This document shows positions 27,401-34,973 of a DNA stretch of 64,000 bases, piece after piece. Position numbers and translations under genes: made by a program. Each line of letters opens with the position of its first letter. Positions within the stretch are counted from its first letter, which is position 1. Origin of the DNA: Pseudanabaena sp. Salubria-1 (GTDB lineage: Bacteria; Cyanobacteriota; Cyanobacteriia; Pseudanabaenales; Pseudanabaenaceae); the NCBI GenBank assembly GCA_023336205.1, contig JALQCR010000022.1:1-64000 (forward strand), in the 5' to 3' direction. Below the pieces are notes generated by a model, which had not been told where the DNA came from, searched no databases, and worked only from the letters and a program-made list of their open reading frames with translations.

Positions 27401-30400
27401 AGGCGATTCAGAAAATCTTTGAATATTTTGATTACCTTGTGAAATATCACTAACAGCCGAAATATCAGATTCTCTTTGGATTGCATCAATCTGAGGAGTT
27501 TGAGTAATATTTGAGTCAGAATCTTGGATCGTGCGATCGCTTTGTAATAAATCATCTAAAATAGACGATTCAGAAAATCTTTGAATATTTTGATCGCCTT
27601 GCGAAATATCTTCCACAGCCGAAATATCAGATTCTCTTTGGATTGCATCAGTCTGAGGAGTTTGAGTAATATTTGAGTCAGAATCTTGGATCGTGCGATC
27701 GCCTTGTGAAGCATTATCTAAAGCAGGCGATTCAATATTTTGATCAACCTGTGAAATATCACTAACAGCCGAAATATCAGATTCTCTTTGGATTGAATCA
27801 ATCTGAGGAGTTTGAGTAATATTTGAGTCAGAATCTTGGATCGTGCGATCGCCTTGTGATACATCATCTAAAACAGGCGATTCAGAAAATCTTTGAACTT
27901 GTTGAATATTAAGATCGCCTTGAGAAATACCATCTACAGCCGAAATGTCAGATTGCCTCTGGATTGCATCAATTTGAGAAGGTTGAGAAATATCAGCAGT
28001 TGTGAAGTCAGCGTCCCTTTGAATCGTGCGATCGCTTTGTGATAAATCATCTAAAACAGGGGACTCAGAAAATCTTTGAATATTTTGATCACCTTGTGAA
28101 ATATTATCTCCAGTCGAAATATTAGATTGTCGTTGTATTGCATCAATCTGAGGAGTTTGTGAAATATTTGAGACAGAATCTTGGATCGTGCGATCGCCTT
28201 GTGATACATCATCTAAAATAGGCGATTCAGAAAATCTTTGAATATTTTGATTACCTTGTGAAATATCACTAACAGCCGAAATATCAGATTTTCTTTGGAT
28301 TGAATCAATCTGAGGAGTTTGAATAATATTCGAGTCTGACTCTTGGATAGTGCGATCACCTTGTGAAACGCTATCTAAAACAGGCGATTCAGAAAATCTT
28401 TGAACTTGTTGAATAGTTTGATCGCCTTGAGAAATACCATCTATAGCCGAAATGTCAGACTGCCTCTGGATTGCATCAATTTGAGAAGGTTGAGAAATAT
28501 CAACGGTTGTGAAGTCAGCTTCTCTTTGAATAGTGCGATCGCCCTGTGAAACATCATCTAAAGCAGACAATTCAGAAAATCTTTGAATATTTTGATCACC
28601 TTGTGAAATATCACTAACAGCCGAAATATCAGATTCTCTTTGGATTGAATCGTTCTGAGGAGTTTGAATAATATTTGAGTCGGAATTTTGGATCGTGCGA
28701 TCGCTTTGTAATAAATCATCTAAAATAGGCGATTCAGAAAATCTTTGAATATTTTGATCGCCTTGCGAAATATCTTCCACAGCCGAAATATCAGATTCTC
28801 TTTGGATTGCATCAGTCTGAGGAGTTTGAGTAATATTTGAGGCAGAATCTTGGATCGTGCGATCGCCTTGTGAAGCATTATCTAAAGCAGGCGATTCAAT
28901 ATTTTGATCAACCTGTGAAATATCACTAACAGCCGAAATATCAGATTCTCTTTGGATTGAATCAATCTGAGGAGTTTGAGTAATATTTGAGGCAGAATCT
29001 TGGATCGTGCGATCGCCTTGTGATACATCATCTAAAACAGGCGATTCAGCAAATCTTTGAACTTGTTGAATATTACGATCGCCTTGAGAAATACCATCTA
29101 CAGCCGAAATGTCAGATTGCCTCTGGATTGCATCAATTTGAGAAGGTTGAGAAATATCAGCAGTTGTGAAGTCAGCGTCCCTTTGAATCGTGCGATCGCT
29201 TTGTGATAAATCATCTAAAACAGGGGACTCAGAAAATCTTTGAATATTTTGATCACCTTGTGAAATATTATCTCCAGTCGAAATATTAGATTGTCGTTGT
29301 ATTGCATCAATCTGAGGAGTTTGTGAAATATTTGAGACAGAATCTTGGATCGTGCGATCGCTTTGTAATAAATCATCTAAAACAGGTAACTCAGACAATC
29401 TTTGAACTTGTTGAGGATTACTGATTTGGGCAATATCATCTATAGCCGAATTGTCGGATTTTCTTTGGATTGAATCAATCTGAGGAGTTTGAGTAATATT
29501 TGAGTCAGAATCTTGGATCGTGCGATCGCCTTGTGATACATCATCTAAAACAGGCGATTCAGAAAATCTTTGAACTTGTTGAATATTACGATCGCCTTGA
29601 GAAATACCATCTACAGCCGAAATGTCAGATTGCCTCTGGATTGCATCAATTTGAGAAGGTTGAGAAATATCAGCAGTTGTGAAGTCAGCGTCCCTTTGAA
29701 TCGTGCGATCGCTTTGTGATAAATCATCTAAAACAGGGGACTCAGAAAATCTTTGAACTTGTTGAGGATCACTGCTTTGGGCAATATCATCTATAGCCGA
29801 ATTGTCGGATTTTCTTTGGATTGAATCAATCTGAGGAGTTTGAATAATATTCGAGTCTGACTCTTGGATAGTGCGATCACCTTGTGAAACGCTATCTAAA
29901 ATAGGCGATTCAGAAAATCTTTGAACTTGTTGAGGAGCATCGCCTTGTGAAATATCACTAATAGCTGAAATGTCGGATTGTCTTTGAATTGAATTAGTCT
30001 GAGGAGCTTGTGAAATATCAGCAGTTGTGAAGTCAGCTTCTCTTTGAATAGTGCGATCGCCCTGTGAAACATCATCTAAAGCAGACAATTCAGAAAATCT
30101 TTGAATATTTTGATTACCTTGTGAAATATCACTAACAGCCGAAATATCAGATTCTCTTTGGATTGCATCAATCTGAGGAGTTTGAGTAATATTTGAGTCA
30201 GAATTTTGGATCGTGTGATCGCTTTGTAATAAATCATCTAAAATAGGCGATTCAGAAAATCTTTGAATATTTTGATCGCCTTGCGAAATATCTTCCACAG
30301 CCGAAATATCAGATTCTCTTTGGATTGCATCAGTCTGAGGAGTTTGAGTAATATTTGAGGCAGAATCTTGGATCGTGCGATCGCCTTGTGAAGCATTATC

Positions 30401-33400
30401 TAAAGCAGGCGATTCAATATTTTGATCAACCTGTGAAATATCACTAACAGCCGAAATATCAGATTCTCTTTGGATTGAATCAATCTGAGGAGTTTGAGTA
30501 ATATTTGAGGCAGAATCTTGGATCGTGCGATCGCCTTGTGAAGCATTATCTAAAGCAGGCGATTCAGAAAATCTTTGAACTTGTTGAATATTAAGATCGC
30601 CTTGAGAAATACCATCTACAGCCGAAATGTCAGATTGACTCTGGATTGCATCAATTTGAGAAGGTTGAGAAATATCAGCAGTTGTGAAGTCAGCTTCTCT
30701 TTGAATAGTGCGATCGCCTTGTGATACATCATCTAAAACAGGCGATTCAGAAAATCTTTGAACTTGTTGAATATTAAGATCGCCTTGAGAAATACCATCT
30801 ACAGCCGAAATGTCAGATTGCCTCTGGATTGCATCAATTTGAGAAGGTTGAGAAATATCAGCAGTTGTGAAGTCAGCGTCCCTTTGAATCGTGCGATCGC
30901 TTTGTGATAAATCATCTAAAACAGGGGACTCAGAAAATCTTTGAACTTGTTGAGGATCACTGCTTTGGGCAATATCATCTATAGCCGAATTGTCGGATTT
31001 TCTTTGGATTGAATCAATCTGAGGAGTTTGAATAATATTCGAGTCTGACTCTTGGATAGTGCGATCACCTTGTGAAACGCTATCTAAAATAGGCGATTCA
31101 GCAAATCTTTGAACTTGTTGAATATTTTGATCGCTTTGAGAAATACCATCTATAGCCGAAATGTCAGACTGCCTCTGGATTGCATCAATTTGAGAAGGTT
31201 GAGAAATATCAACGGTTGTGAAGTCAGCTTCTCTTTGAATAGTGCGATCGCCCTGTGAAACATCATCTAAAGCAGACAATTCAGAAAATCTTTGAATATT
31301 TTGATTACCTTGTGAAATATCACTAACAGCCGAAATATCAGATTCTCTTTGGATTGCATCAATCTGAGGAGTTTGAGTAATATTTGAGTCAGAATTTTGG
31401 ATCGTGTGATCGCCTTGTGAAGCATTATCTAAAGCAGGCGATTCAGAAAATCTTTGAACTTGTTGAATATTAAGATCGCCTTGAGAAATACCATCTACAG
31501 CCGAAATGTCAGATTGACTCTGGATTGCATCAATTTGAGAAGGTTGAGAAATATCAGCAGTTGTGAAGTCAGCTTCTCTTTGAATAGTGCGATCGCCTTG
31601 TGATACATCATCTAAAACAGGCGATTCAGAAAATCTTTGAACTTGTTGAATATTACGATCGCCTTGAGAAATACCATCTACAGCCGAAATGTCAGATTGC
31701 CTCTGGATTGCATCAATTTGAGAAGGTTGAGAAATATCAGCAGTTGTGAAGTCAGCGTCCCTTTGAATCGTGCGATCGCTTTGTGATAAATCATCTAAAA
31801 CAGGGGACTCAGAAAATCTTTGAACTTGTTGAGGATCACTGCTTTGGGCAATATCATCTATAGCCGAATTGTCGGATTTTCTTTGGATTGAATCAATCTG
31901 AGGAGTTTGAATAATATTCGAGTCTGACTCTTGGATAGTGCGATCACCTTGTGAAACGCTATCTAAAATAGGCGATTCAGAAAATCTTTGAACTTGTTGA
32001 GGAGCATCGCCTTGTGAAATATCACTAATAGCTGAAATGTCGGATTGTCTTTGAATTGAATTAGTCTGAGGAGCTTGTGAAATATCAGCAGTTGTGAAGT
32101 CAGCTTCTCTTTGAATAGTGCGATCGCCCTGTGAAACATCATCTAAAGCAGACAATTCAGAAAATCTTTGAATATTTTGATTACCTTGTGAAATATCACT
32201 AACAGCCGAAATATCAGATTCTCTTTGGATTGAATCAATCTGAGGAGTTTGAGTAATATTTGAGTCAGAATCTTGGATCGTGCGATCGCTTTGTAATAAA
32301 TCATCTAAAATAGGCGATTCAGAAAATCTTTGAATATTTTGATCAACTTGTGAAATATCACTAACAGCCGAAATATCAGATTCTCTTTGGATTGCATCAA
32401 TCTGAGGAGTTTGAGTAATATTTGAGTCAGAATCTTGGATCGTGCGATCGCCTTGTGATACATCATCTAAAACAGGCGATTCAGAAAATCTTTGAACTTG
32501 TTGAATATTAAGATCGCCTTGAGAAATACCATCTATAGCCGAAATGTCAGATTGCCTCTGGATTGCATCAATTTGAGAAGGTTGAGAAATATCAGCAGTT
32601 GTGAAGTCAGCTTCTCTTTGAATCGTGCGATCGCCCTGTGAAACATCATCTAAAGCAGACAATTCAGAAAATCTTTGAATATTTTGATCAACTTGTGAAA
32701 TATCACTAACAGCCGAAATATCAGATTCTCTTTGGATTGCATCAATCTGAGGAGTTTGAATAATATTTGAGGCAGATTCTTGGATCGTGCGATCGCTTTG
32801 TAATAAATCATCTAAAATAGACGATTCAGAAAATCTTTGAATATTTTGATTACCTTGTGAAATATCACTAACAGCCGAAATATCAGATTCTCTTTGGATT
32901 GCATCAATCTGAGGAGTTTGAGTAATATTTGAGTCAGAATCTTGGATCGTGCGATCGCCTTGTGATACATCATCTAAAACAGGCGATTCAGAAAATCTTT
33001 GAACTTGTTGAATATTAAGATCGCCTTGAGAAATACCATCTACAGCCGAAATGTCAGATTGCCTCTGGATTGCATCAATTTGAGAAGGTTGAGAAATATC
33101 AGCAGTTGTGAAGTCAGCTTCTCTTTGAATCGTGCGATCGCCCTGTGAAACATCATCTAAAGCAGACAATTCAGAAAATCTTTGAATATTTTGATCAACT
33201 TGTGAAATATCACTAACAGCCGAAATATCAGATTCTCTTTGGATTGCATCAATCTGAGGAGTTTGAATAATATTTGAGGCAGATTCTTGGATCGTGCGAT
33301 CGCTTTGTAATAAATCATCTAAAATAGGCGATTCAGAAAATCTTTGAATATTTTGATTACCTTGTGAAATATCACTAACAGCCGAAATATCAGATTCTCT

Positions 33401-34126
33401 TTGGATTGAATCAATCTGAGGAGTTTGAGTAATATTTGAGGCAGAATCTTGGATCGTGCGATCGCTTTGAGATATATTCTCTAAAACAGGTGATTCAGAA
33501 AATCTTTGAACTTGTTGAATATTCTGTTCGCTTTGAGAAATATTATCTATAGATAAAGACTCAAATTGTTCCTGTACATCACTTTGAACCGACTGGGTGA
33601 TATTGTCAACAGGAGGAAATGACAGTTCTTGTTGTATATTAAGATCGCCTTGAGAAATACTATCTATAGGAGAAATATCAGGTTGTCTTTGTATCCCATT
33701 AGTTTGTGAAGCAGGAGAGTTGTTTAGAGGTTGCCTTTGAGTTGATTTGTCGTTAGAAGTACTTGAAGACAAACTGTTTTGTTGCTTGCGCTGTAGATTA
33801 TTTTGGGAAGAAAGAGACTTAGCTTGAATATTAGATTGATTTATTGTTTGTCCATCAACCATAGGCAAGGAAGTTGGCGATAAAGGTTGATTAAAAAAAG
33901 GAGAACCGTCAAATGAATTATTTAGAGATTCAAACCCATCATTAATTTCAGCATTATCGGGATTAAATAATGATACCGCCCCTAAAGGATAGATAAACTT
34001 TGGCTGCAAAAACGACTGCCCAAGAGTTGGAGGTGAAATCAGAGGAGCATAATTGCCTAATGGAATATCATCAGGCATATTTTCATTGCTACTTACCTCG
34101 AAAGGGATTTCGGTATTTTCAATCAT
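24401..34126 (-). CDS. Giant hierarchical-repeat protein of the CIS operon (3241 aa)
   Basis: A 3241-residue, uninterrupted protein, three bases after the tube gene and originally directly before cis7. Residues 1-170 are a proline/asparagine-rich leader. About residues 190-2980 are tandem units of about 19 residues, each starting I-Q-R or I-Q-D/E and mostly ending S-Q-G-D-x-x. These combine into larger units of about 54 residues (162 bp). A variable linker leads to a short helical C-terminus, L-A-Q-E-I-Y-I-L-L-K-K-R-L, then K-E-R-Q-G and Y-Q-G-R-L. The 70-aa protein at 34633 shares this C-terminal motif. There is no signal peptide or membrane helix, and the composition is poor in aromatic residues and rich in Q, S, D and I. 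Its place between tube and hub genes matches that of a tape-measure gene in phages. It could instead be lumenal cargo or a tether. The function is unknown. Confidence 0.8.
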   Translation of the reverse strand: MIENTEIPFEVSSNENMPDDIPLGNYAPLISPPTLGQSFLQPKFIYPLGAVSLFNPDNAEINDGFESLNNSFDGSPFFNQPLSPTSLPMVDGQTINQSNIQAKSLSSQNNLQRKQQNSLSSSTSNDKSTQRQPLNNSPASQTNGIQRQPDISPIDSISQGDLNIQQELSFPPVDNITQSVQSDVQEQFESLSIDNISQSEQNIQQVQRFSESPVLENISQSDRTIQDSASNITQTPQIDSIQRESDISAVSDISQGNQNIQRFSESPILDDLLQSDRTIQESASNIIQTPQIDAIQRESDISAVSDISQVDQNIQRFSELSALDDVSQGDRTIQREADFTTADISQPSQIDAIQRQSDISAVDGISQGDLNIQQVQRFSESPVLDDVSQGDRTIQDSDSNITQTPQIDAIQRESDISAVSDISQGNQNIQRFSESSILDDLLQSDRTIQESASNIIQTPQIDAIQRESDISAVSDISQVDQNIQRFSELSALDDVSQGDRTIQREADFTTADISQPSQIDAIQRQSDISAIDGISQGDLNIQQVQRFSESPVLDDVSQGDRTIQDSDSNITQTPQIDAIQRESDISAVSDISQVDQNIQRFSESPILDDLLQSDRTIQDSDSNITQTPQIDSIQRESDISAVSDISQGNQNIQRFSELSALDDVSQGDRTIQREADFTTADISQAPQTNSIQRQSDISAISDISQGDAPQQVQRFSESPILDSVSQGDRTIQESDSNIIQTPQIDSIQRKSDNSAIDDIAQSSDPQQVQRFSESPVLDDLSQSDRTIQRDADFTTADISQPSQIDAIQRQSDISAVDGISQGDRNIQQVQRFSESPVLDDVSQGDRTIQREADFTTADISQPSQIDAIQSQSDISAVDGISQGDLNIQQVQRFSESPALDNASQGDHTIQNSDSNITQTPQIDAIQRESDISAVSDISQGNQNIQRFSELSALDDVSQGDRTIQREADFTTVDISQPSQIDAIQRQSDISAIDGISQSDQNIQQVQRFAESPILDSVSQGDRTIQESDSNIIQTPQIDSIQRKSDNSAIDDIAQSSDPQQVQRFSESPVLDDLSQSDRTIQRDADFTTADISQPSQIDAIQRQSDISAVDGISQGDLNIQQVQRFSESPVLDDVSQGDRTIQREADFTTADISQPSQIDAIQSQSDISAVDGISQGDLNIQQVQRFSESPALDNASQGDRTIQDSASNITQTPQIDSIQRESDISAVSDISQVDQNIESPALDNASQGDRTIQDSASNITQTPQTDAIQRESDISAVEDISQGDQNIQRFSESPILDDLLQSDHTIQNSDSNITQTPQIDAIQRESDISAVSDISQGNQNIQRFSELSALDDVSQGDRTIQREADFTTADISQAPQTNSIQRQSDISAISDISQGDAPQQVQRFSESPILDSVSQGDRTIQESDSNIIQTPQIDSIQRKSDNSAIDDIAQSSDPQQVQRFSESPVLDDLSQSDRTIQRDADFTTADISQPSQIDAIQRQSDISAVDGISQGDRNIQQVQRFSESPVLDDVSQGDRTIQDSDSNITQTPQIDSIQRKSDNSAIDDIAQISNPQQVQRLSELPVLDDLLQSDRTIQDSVSNISQTPQIDAIQRQSNISTGDNISQGDQNIQRFSESPVLDDLSQSDRTIQRDADFTTADISQPSQIDAIQRQSDISAVDGISQGDRNIQQVQRFAESPVLDDVSQGDRTIQDSASNITQTPQIDSIQRESDISAVSDISQVDQNIESPALDNASQGDRTIQDSASNITQTPQTDAIQRESDISAVEDISQGDQNIQRFSESPILDDLLQSDRTIQNSDSNIIQTPQNDSIQRESDISAVSDISQGDQNIQRFSELSALDDVSQGDRTIQREADFTTVDISQPSQIDAIQRQSDISAIDGISQGDQTIQQVQRFSESPVLDSVSQGDRTIQESDSNIIQTPQIDSIQRKSDISAVSDISQGNQNIQRFSESPILDDVSQGDRTIQDSVSNISQTPQIDAIQRQSNISTGDNISQGDQNIQRFSESPVLDDLSQSDRTIQRDADFTTADISQPSQIDAIQRQSDISAVDGISQGDLNIQQVQRFSESPVLDDVSQGDRTIQDSDSNITQTPQIDSIQRESDISAVSDISQVDQNIESPALDNASQGDRTIQDSDSNITQTPQTDAIQRESDISAVEDISQGDQNIQRFSESSILDDLLQSDRTIQDSDSNITQTPQIDAIQRESDISAVSDISQGNQNIQRFSESPILDDLLQSDRTIQNSDSNITQTPQIDAIQRESDISAVEDISQGNQNIQRFSELSALDDVSQGDRTIQREADFTTADISQPSQIDAIQRQSDISAVDGISQGDRNIQQVQRFSESPVLDDVSQGDRTIQDSDSNITQTPQIDSIQRESDISAVSDISQVDQNIQRFSELSALDNASQGDRTIQESASNIIQTPQNDSIQRESDISAVSDISQGDQNIQRFSESPILDDVSQGDHTIQNSDSNIIQTPQNDSIQRESDISAVSDISQVDQNIQRFSESPVLDDVSQGDHTIQNSDSNITQTPQIDAIQRDSDISAVSDISQGDQNIQRFSESPALDNASQGDRTIQESASNIIQTPQNDSIQRESDISAVEDISQVDQTIQRLSESPVLDDVSQGDRTIQDSASNIIQTPQIDSIQRKSDNSAIDDIAQISNPQQVQRLSELPVLDDVSQGDHTIQNSDSNIIQTPQIDAIQRESDISAVSDISQGNQNIQRFSELSALDDVSQGDRTIQREADFTTVDISQPSQIDAIQRQSDISAIDGISQGDLNIQQVQRFSESPVLDSVSQDDRTIQESDSNIIQTPQIDAIQRESDNSAIDDIAQSSDTQQVQRFSESSILDNVSQSDRTLQNSDSNITQTPQIDSIQRESDISAVSDISQGDSIQRESDISAVSDISQGEQNIQRFAGSPVLDDLSQGDRTTQRETNSNITQTTQTDSLQKQPDILAVSDILQGDHSQSTQRKVEANNQENPIDNSENKTIIQMMRDPSNTADLKLPKAIENLSQTEYLGNFSPLTPSKTTSSKSSQTVQRSQIDRPSPNSLSNSLNNLPQIIQPKQDQNPDSNHTNSTGWSNIAELLANLPPPKSSSNSPASSLNNQKTSDRSPLATKPASVSSTNNQTTIQRSLDQNDTDSDQDLYITPTGIQKGNPNKIITTQSNTVQRKINAEQLPEATVSVEPRQDQNQDDENFDQNLETLAQEIYILLKKRLETEKERQGTRYQGRLPW
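25190..33560 (-). repeat. Tandem coding repeat array, about 162-bp period
   Basis: About 8.4 kb of degenerate tandem repeats inside the giant gene. Successive copies of the landmark TTGGATCGTGCGATCGC lie roughly 156-165 bases apart. Units come in several interchangeable types, and blocks of several units recur almost identically (for example around 29740-30060 and 31810-32110), which points to segmental duplication and shuffling. The frame is kept throughout, so unit lengths stay multiples of three. Such an array is prone to length change and to assembly collapse. Confidence 0.95.
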
Positions 34127-34129
34127 GGT

Positions 34130-34636
34130 CTAAGAACTTGGGAAAGAACCAGATGAATCTCTTGCAACAACTGTCGCAATTCCACCGCCTTCAAAAGCCA
34201 CTGTCAAACCTTCAAAAGCTAACTTCAACTCTTCAATCGCCACGGCATTCCCATCCGCCTGTAGTGATGGCGCACTCCAACCAACAGGAACTGCACCAAT
34301 CAATGTCCAGCATTGTCTTGTGTCGCCAGCCTGATTGAAAAGTAAAATTCGGATATTCCTTCTACGGTTAGTTGCAGCGGTAAACCAACTCCAGAAACTT
34401 AAGTCATTAGTTACACCATGCTTAAGCGTTACTTCCGTAAAAGAAGTTTGTTTTAATAAGATACGTTGTTGATCGTTAACGCCCCCTTCAGAAAAAGTCT
34501 CTACATCAACCTTAGCGCTTAGTCCAGAGCATTCTGTAAAACCTGCCACAATTGTCGCAGTTGGCAACATTTCTACATAAAAGTGATTAGTTGTAACGTA
34601 TGATTCAGCTCTAGCAAACCTACTACTATTAGTCAT
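34130..34636 (-). CDS. CIS inner tube protein (gp19/TIGR02241-like)
   Basis: A 168-residue tube protein of the T4 gp19-like family. The family pattern is clear: F-Y-V-E-M near residue 19, A-G-F-T-E-C-S-G-L near 31-39, E-x-F-S-E-G-G-V-N-D-Q near 47-56, then V-T-L-K-H-G, W-S-W-F and a final E-E-L-K-L-A-F-E-G-L. Hexamers of such proteins stack to form the inner tube through which cargo passes. Its start overlaps the stop of the 70-aa gene (ATGA), and the giant gene follows after three bases. It is the only tube gene in the window; eCIS loci often carry two or more paralogues. Confidence 0.88.
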   Translation of the reverse strand: MTNSSRFARAESYVTTNHFYVEMLPTATIVAGFTECSGLSAKVDVETFSEGGVNDQQRILLKQTSFTEVTLKHGVTNDLSFWSWFTAATNRRRNIRILLFNQAGDTRQCWTLIGAVPVGWSAPSLQADGNAVAIEELKLAFEGLTVAFEGGGIATVVARDSSGSFPSS

Positions 34637-34845
34637 AATCTCCCCTCATAATTTCTACCGACACGTTCTTTTTGTTGTCGTAATTCATCCGTGAGCAATT
34701 CATAAACCCGATCGCTAAGTAATCTGATTTGCAAAGGCTCTTGTAAAACTTTGGCAGCAAACTTAGCAAGTTCGGCACGTTCTTTTGGTTCGTCAGAAAG
34801 TTTTCCCATCAACGATTTATCATGTATATGTAAACGTATATCCAA
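34633..34845 (-). CDS. Small CIS protein with C-terminal motif shared with the giant protein
   Basis: A 70-residue charged protein, first in the CIS operon. The likely start is a TTG at 34845, preceded by an AAGGTGG ribosome site about 13 bases upstream; an in-frame ATG at codon 13 is an alternative. The C-terminus reads L-S-D-R-V-Y-E-L-L, then L-R-Q-Q-K-E-R-V-G and Y-E-G-R-L. It aligns without gaps to the end of the 3241-aa protein, with about 12 identities in 27 positions. There is no known name for this family that I can support. Small proteins beside the tube gene (Afp6-like position) are common in eCIS. A chaperone or adaptor role is inferred. It overlaps the tube gene by four bases. Confidence 0.65.
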   Translation of the reverse strand: MDIRLHIHDKSLMGKLSDEPKERAELAKFAAKVLQEPLQIRLLSDRVYELLTDELRQQKERVGRNYEGRL

Positions 34846-34921
34846 GCGTATATCATATCCACCTTATATTATACATTGGTTGCCAGACGTATTATGCTAA
34901 AGCGCTAAATGGCGTAGCCAT

Positions 34922-34972
34922 AAACAAAAAAGTGAGTGACGATGCTTCGCATCGTCACTCACTTTTTTGTTT
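34922..34972. terminator. 24-bp perfect hairpin, loop TTC
   Basis: The arms at 34922-34945 and 34949-34972 are perfect, with a T-rich right side. It begins right after the stop of the pseudokinase-PstS gene (minus strand) and ends transcription of that gene. The CIS operon proper then starts at about 34870. Confidence 0.75.
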
Positions 34973-34973
34973 T

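Noticed and set aside
25190..33560. Possible CRISPR array
   Set aside because: The repeats are about 162 bp, coding, degenerate and directly adjacent, without unique spacers or cas genes.
24485..34338. Several open frames on the plus strand across the giant gene, including near-identical 60-residue ones at about 27004, 28987 and 29500
   Set aside because: They are opposite-strand shadows of the repeat array and repeat because the array repeats. They have no ribosome sites or family features.
8831..34845. Prophage
   Set aside because: Only tail, spike and baseplate-type genes are present. No capsid, terminase, portal, integrase or lysis genes were seen, and the gene order fits eCIS.
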